NCBI GenBank assembly: GCA_013420905.1
Contig: JAAXNY010000002.1
Span: 248,001 to 312,000 of the forward strand
Direction of reading: 5' to 3'
Source of the DNA: Collybia mongolica
Taxonomy: Eukaryota > Basidiomycota > Agaricomycetes > Agaricales > Clitocybaceae
DNA: 64,000 nt
Below the pieces are notes generated by a model. The model ran no database searches and was not told the origin of the DNA. It saw only the letters and a program-made list of their open reading frames with translations. Position numbers and translations under genes: made by a program. This document shows positions 60,390-64,000 of the stretch, piece after piece. Position 1 is the first letter of the stretch. Each line of letters opens with the position of its first letter.

Positions 60390-60982
60390 GCACAGGTCCG
60401 ACATTTGTCGGGACAGCGACTCATCTTCACCTCGTTGGTCTGCCAGTTGATCTCCGGGTTGTGCTCCTGCAACCAAGTGTAGCCCAGTATGAGATCCTGC
60501 TTCCCTAGGCTGGTGACCGCGAAGTGGGTGCGTTCTGAGTGACCGTTGTACCGGAGGATGAGGTCTACGATCTCCGAAACAGACCCGTTCTCGTTCAGAG
60601 TGCCGTTGACGTTGAACACCGGAATAGTGCGAACTAGCTTGCGCGAGGTCAACCTGTTCCTCCGCACGAATTCAGAATCGATGAAAAGGCCCGTTGCTCC
60701 TGAGTCTACCAAGCTGTTCGTCGCGAATGTCTCGCCTGTGTCGGTCGTCTGAAGTTCAATCTTGAGCTTCAGCGAGCGAGTGCTGGGGGTGGCGGCGACT
60801 ACAAATCGCTTGGGTAGAGCTCGTTCCCATCGGGGGAGTCTCTGGCACGGCGGTTTAGGGACGGGGATGGTATCTTGTACGGCTTCTGTAGTAGTTTCGG
60901 GTGTTTGGGAAGTTTCAATTGTATTCTCAACTTCTAAACACGCGAACCTATTTACAGATGACAGCGAGGGCATACTGTTCAC
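60390..60982 (-). pseudogene. pol: Element C pol, N-terminal part with protease
   Basis: The frame is open from a GTG overlapping the gag stop, with the first ATG at 60973. A retropepsin motif TNSLVDSGATGLFID lies about 90 codons in, with the classical DSG triad, unlike the DGG of A and B. It runs into the 3' LTR of B. With one 4-bp duplication removed, the codons Arg-Thr-Cys-Ala-Asn-Glu read through into the segment at 41342. The pol frame overlaps the gag stop (TGA at 60981-60979) by a few bases, so it is expressed by frameshift or reinitiation. Confidence 0.88.
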
Positions 60983-62196
60983 TCGCTGTCCGCTACAAAA
61001 CCCTCTTGAGTGGTTGCGAACGTTTCCCCTTCTTCCGCCGGCGGTTCGACTTGTGCGTCTATCATTGCGAAGATGTGCTGCGCGAACTCATGCTGCTCCT
61101 CCATTGACATGAACCGCGTGTCGTAGCGGAGGGGGCAGTCCTTCCGGAAATGGCCCGGCTGCTTACATCAGTGGCAGGTCTCGATGTTCGTTCGAGCCCT
61201 CCGCATCGCGTCTACATCCATCGGAACCGGTGGAGGGAGAGCAGGGGGCGGCGGAGGTGGTGGTGGCGCCATCCGTTGCAGCGTCGGGGCTGAGAAGTGC
61301 GGCGGTGCGCGAAACGCCGAGGTAGTGCGTGCGGGAGGTGCGCGAGCCGCCAGTTTAGTGCTCAGGAAGGCCTCGTTGGTGAGGCGGTTTTCATCGCACT
61401 TCATCGCCGCTACATACCACTGTTCCGGCTGATCGTCCGCTGGTCGTCCCACTGCCATCGTCGCGATCTGCGACTGAATCTCCCCGCTCAGTCCCTTCCG
61501 GTACTTCACCACAATCGTCAACCCCTCCTTGTATCCCGACTTGTCGATGAGATCCCTGAACTCATCCGTGTAGTCGTCCACCGATCGCGATCCTTGGTGG
61601 TAGCTGCTCGTTTCCAACCTCGTAATCGCCCGCTGCGCTTCGCTCTGCACGAAGAAGTTGACCGCGAAGTCGGCGCGGAATAGGGCCCATGTCGCGTACT
61701 TCGGGTTCCCGGTAGCGGTCTGGTATCGCATGGCCCGGTCCGCGAACAGATACGCTCGGCCTTTCTTCATGAAGGTGTACGCCCACCGTACCTGCGTCAC
61801 TTCATCCGCGAACTGGTGTGGTACACGATTTATATACAGTTCGCATGCGTTAATGAACGCACGCCCTCGTTCGCGCGATCCGTCGAAGTCATCGGGAAGC
61901 GATGGCCGGAGTGCCGAAGGTCGTCCCGAATTAACGTGGGTCGCGGGGGGAGGTGTTGATACATTATTTACAGGGGCGCTGGGTGCAGGGGTATTGACCA
62001 GGGGTGGGGGAGCCACGGTTTGGAGCGCGATCAGCGCGTTGATGCTGTCGGTGAGCTTCTTAAGCTGCTCGGCTTGTTCCTCCGCCTTCCTATTGAGATC
62101 TCCTACGTCTCGTTCGATGTTATCCATCCTCGTTTCAGCGTCCATTGGCCGGAGTAGGAGTTCCACTTCTAGTTCGGAGGAGGGTGGAGAGGGCAA
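60979..62196 (-). pseudogene. gag: Element C Gag with stop inside the zinc knuckle
   Basis: From ATG 62196 the frame has an N-terminal coiled-coil-like stretch (DNIERDVGDLNRKAEEQAEQLKK in part), a Pro-rich linker and a capsid-like domain (about residues 95-270, with WALFRADFAVNFF). A second Pro run precedes the knuckle C-H-stop-C-KQPGHFRKDC. TGA at 61170-61168 stands where the knuckle needs its second spacer residue, most simply CGA to TGA. Beyond it the frame is open to 60979. Loss of the knuckle would cost RNA packaging unless the stop is read through. Confidence 0.85.
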
Positions 62197-62292
62197 TTCT
62201 CGCGCGGTCTTGACGGATTCTGTATCGGAGCTGACAGTTTCTGCCGATCGGAATTTGGCAATGGCTGCGGTGAGGTCGCGGTCTCTGCTGGT

Positions 62293-62302
62293 GAGAGTAT
62301 TC
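62293..62302 (-). other. Self-primer-type PBS of element C
   Basis: Two bases after the 5' LTR the minus strand reads AGAATACTCT, with no TGG tRNA complement. This is the exact reverse complement of AGAGTATTCT at 62386-62377 in the LTR, which begins 33 nt downstream of TATATA (62419-62414). Transcripts starting there would carry their own primer at the 5' end, as in Tf1/sushi chromoviruses. Confidence 0.75.
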
Positions 62303-62304
62303 TA

Positions 62305-62753
62305 CTGTAAGGGCAACTCCGGCGGAGTGCGCGCGAACTTAGTAGAGCGGGCCGACGCTGAGGAGGGGATCCTAAGAGAATACTCTGAGGAGCCTCCATC
62401 AGGGGGGGTGTGCTATATACCTAGTACTACATTAAATACACGTTCCCGGTGCGGTACAACAACACGCGTTGGGCTAGCGAAGGTCATGTGACCGTGCCCT
62501 TGATAGTCCGAACAAGTGCGAAGTCCGGCGGCGAACTGCGCGCGAAGTAGAGAGTGGGGGTGCGTGTGGGCATAGGTAATGAACGTGCGATGTAGTGAAT
62601 GTAATTGAGTGAGTGCGAAGTAAGCAGAGAAATTGTATCGTAAGTCGGCGGGATGACTGAGTCGCGAATCGGCGAAGTAGAAGTCGGCGGAGTGAGATTC
62701 GGCGAAGTAAGGCTAGATCGGCGAAGTAAGGCGGAAATGGAGTTCCCCTTACA
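62305..62753 (-). repeat. 5' LTR of element C
   Basis: 449 bp. The predicted U3 runs from 62753 to 62387, with R-U5 from 62386. TATA box at 62419-62414 on minus. Followed by the duplication ctgac and the hAT-like gene. Confidence 0.93.
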
Positions 62754-62758
62754 CTGAC

Positions 62759-63493
62759 TTTTACAAAGAAAATGAAGTATTCTCTAAACAGTGAGTTGAC
62801 TGTAACCCGAATCTCCTTAGGGTCACAGCTGCTCACTACTTTTCATAGGTTTGATTAGTAATTTGAGGTCTGTATCAGCACCAATGCATTGCCTTTATCT
62901 GGCAATGAAGGAGCACTCATCTGACCAAATCACTGCAGAGGCAATTGCAATTGCATCAGGGAAAAAGGTACTTGATCCAGGAGCAATGTCCGAGTTTCTT
63001 TGCAAGCTGGAATCTGCAAATACAACAATCCAAAGAGCATTTGAGAAGCAGGTGGAAGCCACTGCAGTAAGTGGCACATTTTTTCTACATCTATTGTGAA
63101 GCTGACATTTCAAAGGGTCCATGGAACCAGGAAAAGTTCAAGGACCTGTTGGCAAAGTGGGTTGTCGCAACTGACCAGCCCTTTTACACAGTTGACAAGC
63201 CTGAGTTCTGCAATTTGCTGATGTACACACACCACCCATTGCCAAACCTTAAGATCCCTCATCAAGATTCAATCAAAAGGCAGATCATGACAATGGGAAA
63301 GGATACCATTGAGGCAACCAAGCAGATGTTCAAGGTTTGTAAACTCTGCCCATATCTCGGAACAACCCTCATTGCCCTTCCAGACAAATGTTGAGGGAAA
63401 AATCAGTATCTCTCTTGATGCATGGACCTCAAGTAACAATTATGTGTTCATGGCTATTGTCGCACATTATGTCACTAATTCTGGGCAACTTGG
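62759..63493 (+). pseudogene. hAT-like transposase, 3' part
   Basis: It continues exon 3 to 62790, then inferred exons 62849-63066, 63116-63334 and 63384-63493 (GT-AG introns 58, 49 and 49 nt). It encodes PMHCLYLAMKEH...AIAIASGKKVLDP, then GPWNQEKFKDLLAKWVV...DQPF, then ISISLDAWTSSNNYVFMAIVAHYV. The last is the first catalytic-Asp region of the hAT RNase H-like fold. The frame is intact across the introns. It is cut at 63493 by the LTR of element D, so the catalytic domain's remainder lies beyond the window if it survives. Confidence 0.75.
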
Positions 63494-64000
63494 TGTAAGG
63501 GGAACACCCTTACCGACTCCGTTTTCCATTTTCCAACAACATTCCCGACCATACAAACGTTCGGGAACACTCCCCAGTCCCGATCCCCATTCCCGACTGT
63601 AGTCACCGACTACTTTACCGACAAGTCGTTACCAACAACAACCCGAGTTGAACCCGACTCACCCACTCACTCACACCACACTCGCTACCACCCCGCTCCC
63701 TTTACCGACTCTCGTTAGACGTTTCCGAACGCGGACACGGGCGCAGCTTGTCGGGATCACTGCGGCGCGCCCACGTGATCCTTTACCAACAACGCGTGCC
63801 CTTGTACCGTCCCGGGAACATGTAGTTAATGTAGGAACATCATATATAGCCTGTACACCTGGCTGGAGGACCCTTAGAGAATTCTCTTAGGATCCCCTCC
63901 ACCAGGTGAGTAGTACATATGTCGTACAAGTGAATACATCATCTTAGGATCCCCTCCACCAGCTCCGAGTTAGAACTCCCGACCCCGACCTCCGTCACTC
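63494..64000 (+). mobile_element. Element D: LTR of a second chromovirus-like element (partial)
   Basis: It begins TGTAAGGGG inside the hAT-like coding sequence and is still continuing at the window end. TATATA at 63843-63848 is followed 33 nt later by AGAGAATTCTCTTAGGATCC, matching the start region of the C LTR. A second ggatcccctccaccag copy lies near 63947-63962. No coding region is reached. Confidence 0.7.

Larger units (their letters stand above)
37541..62753 (-). mobile_element. Element C: chromovirus (Ty3/gypsy with chromodomain)
   Basis: LTRs 37541-37973 and 62305-62753 bound it, with a 5-bp duplication ctgac (37536-37540, 62754-62758). Without nested element B it is about 6.2 kb, normal for a chromovirus. 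Gag and pol overlap slightly. The LTRs differ at about eight positions plus a 16-bp indel, more than those of B, as expected if C is older. It lies within a hAT-like gene. Pol is split by B and gag has one stop. Confidence 0.93.

Overview
This window looks like transposon-rich sequence from a mushroom-forming fungus (Basidiomycota, probably Agaricomycetes). The evidence is the set of element families: introns of about 45-70 bp, Ty3/gypsy elements with a YIDD reverse transcriptase (one with a chromodomain), Pif1-type Helitron helicase remnants, a hAT-type transposase, and a CxC5/CxC6 cysteine-cluster gene of the kind associated with KDZ transposons. I see no ordinary cellular housekeeping gene. 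Almost everything is a mobile element, often nested in another.

Layout. 1-3792: AT-rich non-coding sequence with two clusters of a palindromic motif. 3793-26436: a head-to-tail array of Helitron-like units (boundaries near 4986/4987, 7333/7334, 24868/24869, 26436/26437), carrying a MITE (4430-4822), a solo LTR (7784-8709) and a decayed Helitron helicase (9473-10363). The third unit is split by a complete 14.2-kb Ty3/gypsy element, 'element A' (10614-24844, minus). 27985-29202: solo LTR of the same family. 29323-36424: a DNA transposon with terminal inverted repeats, subterminal repeats, a broken CxC5/CxC6 gene and a hypothetical gene, themselves broken by a SINE and another solo LTR. 36843-63493: a hAT-like transposase gene split by a chromovirus, 'element C' (37541-62753, minus), whose pol is itself split by a rearranged 19-kb relative of A, 'element B' (41347-60389, plus). 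63494-64000: start of another LTR element, 'D', in the same hAT gene.

The most unusual system is the A/B family. Besides gag, protease and pol, it carries two intron-containing genes on the strand opposite to pol, between pol and the 3' LTR. Gene 1 (8 exons, 520 codons) has a basic nuclear-localisation-like stretch and a six-cysteine cluster close to fungal Zn2Cys6 DNA-binding domains. Gene 2 (6 exons, 360 codons) is unrecognised and has its own TATA box. Both frames are fully open in copy A and in the left half of B, although B's pol has a nonsense codon. Being antisense to the genomic RNA explains how their introns survive retrotransposition. The family makes 4-bp target duplications with a central CG.

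Element C shows a 10-nt match between its PBS and a point in its LTR 33 nt downstream of a TATA box, which fits Tf1/sushi-type self-priming. Decay in the window is mostly C-to-T nonsense (CGA or CAA to stop). All divergences and alignments here were judged by eye.
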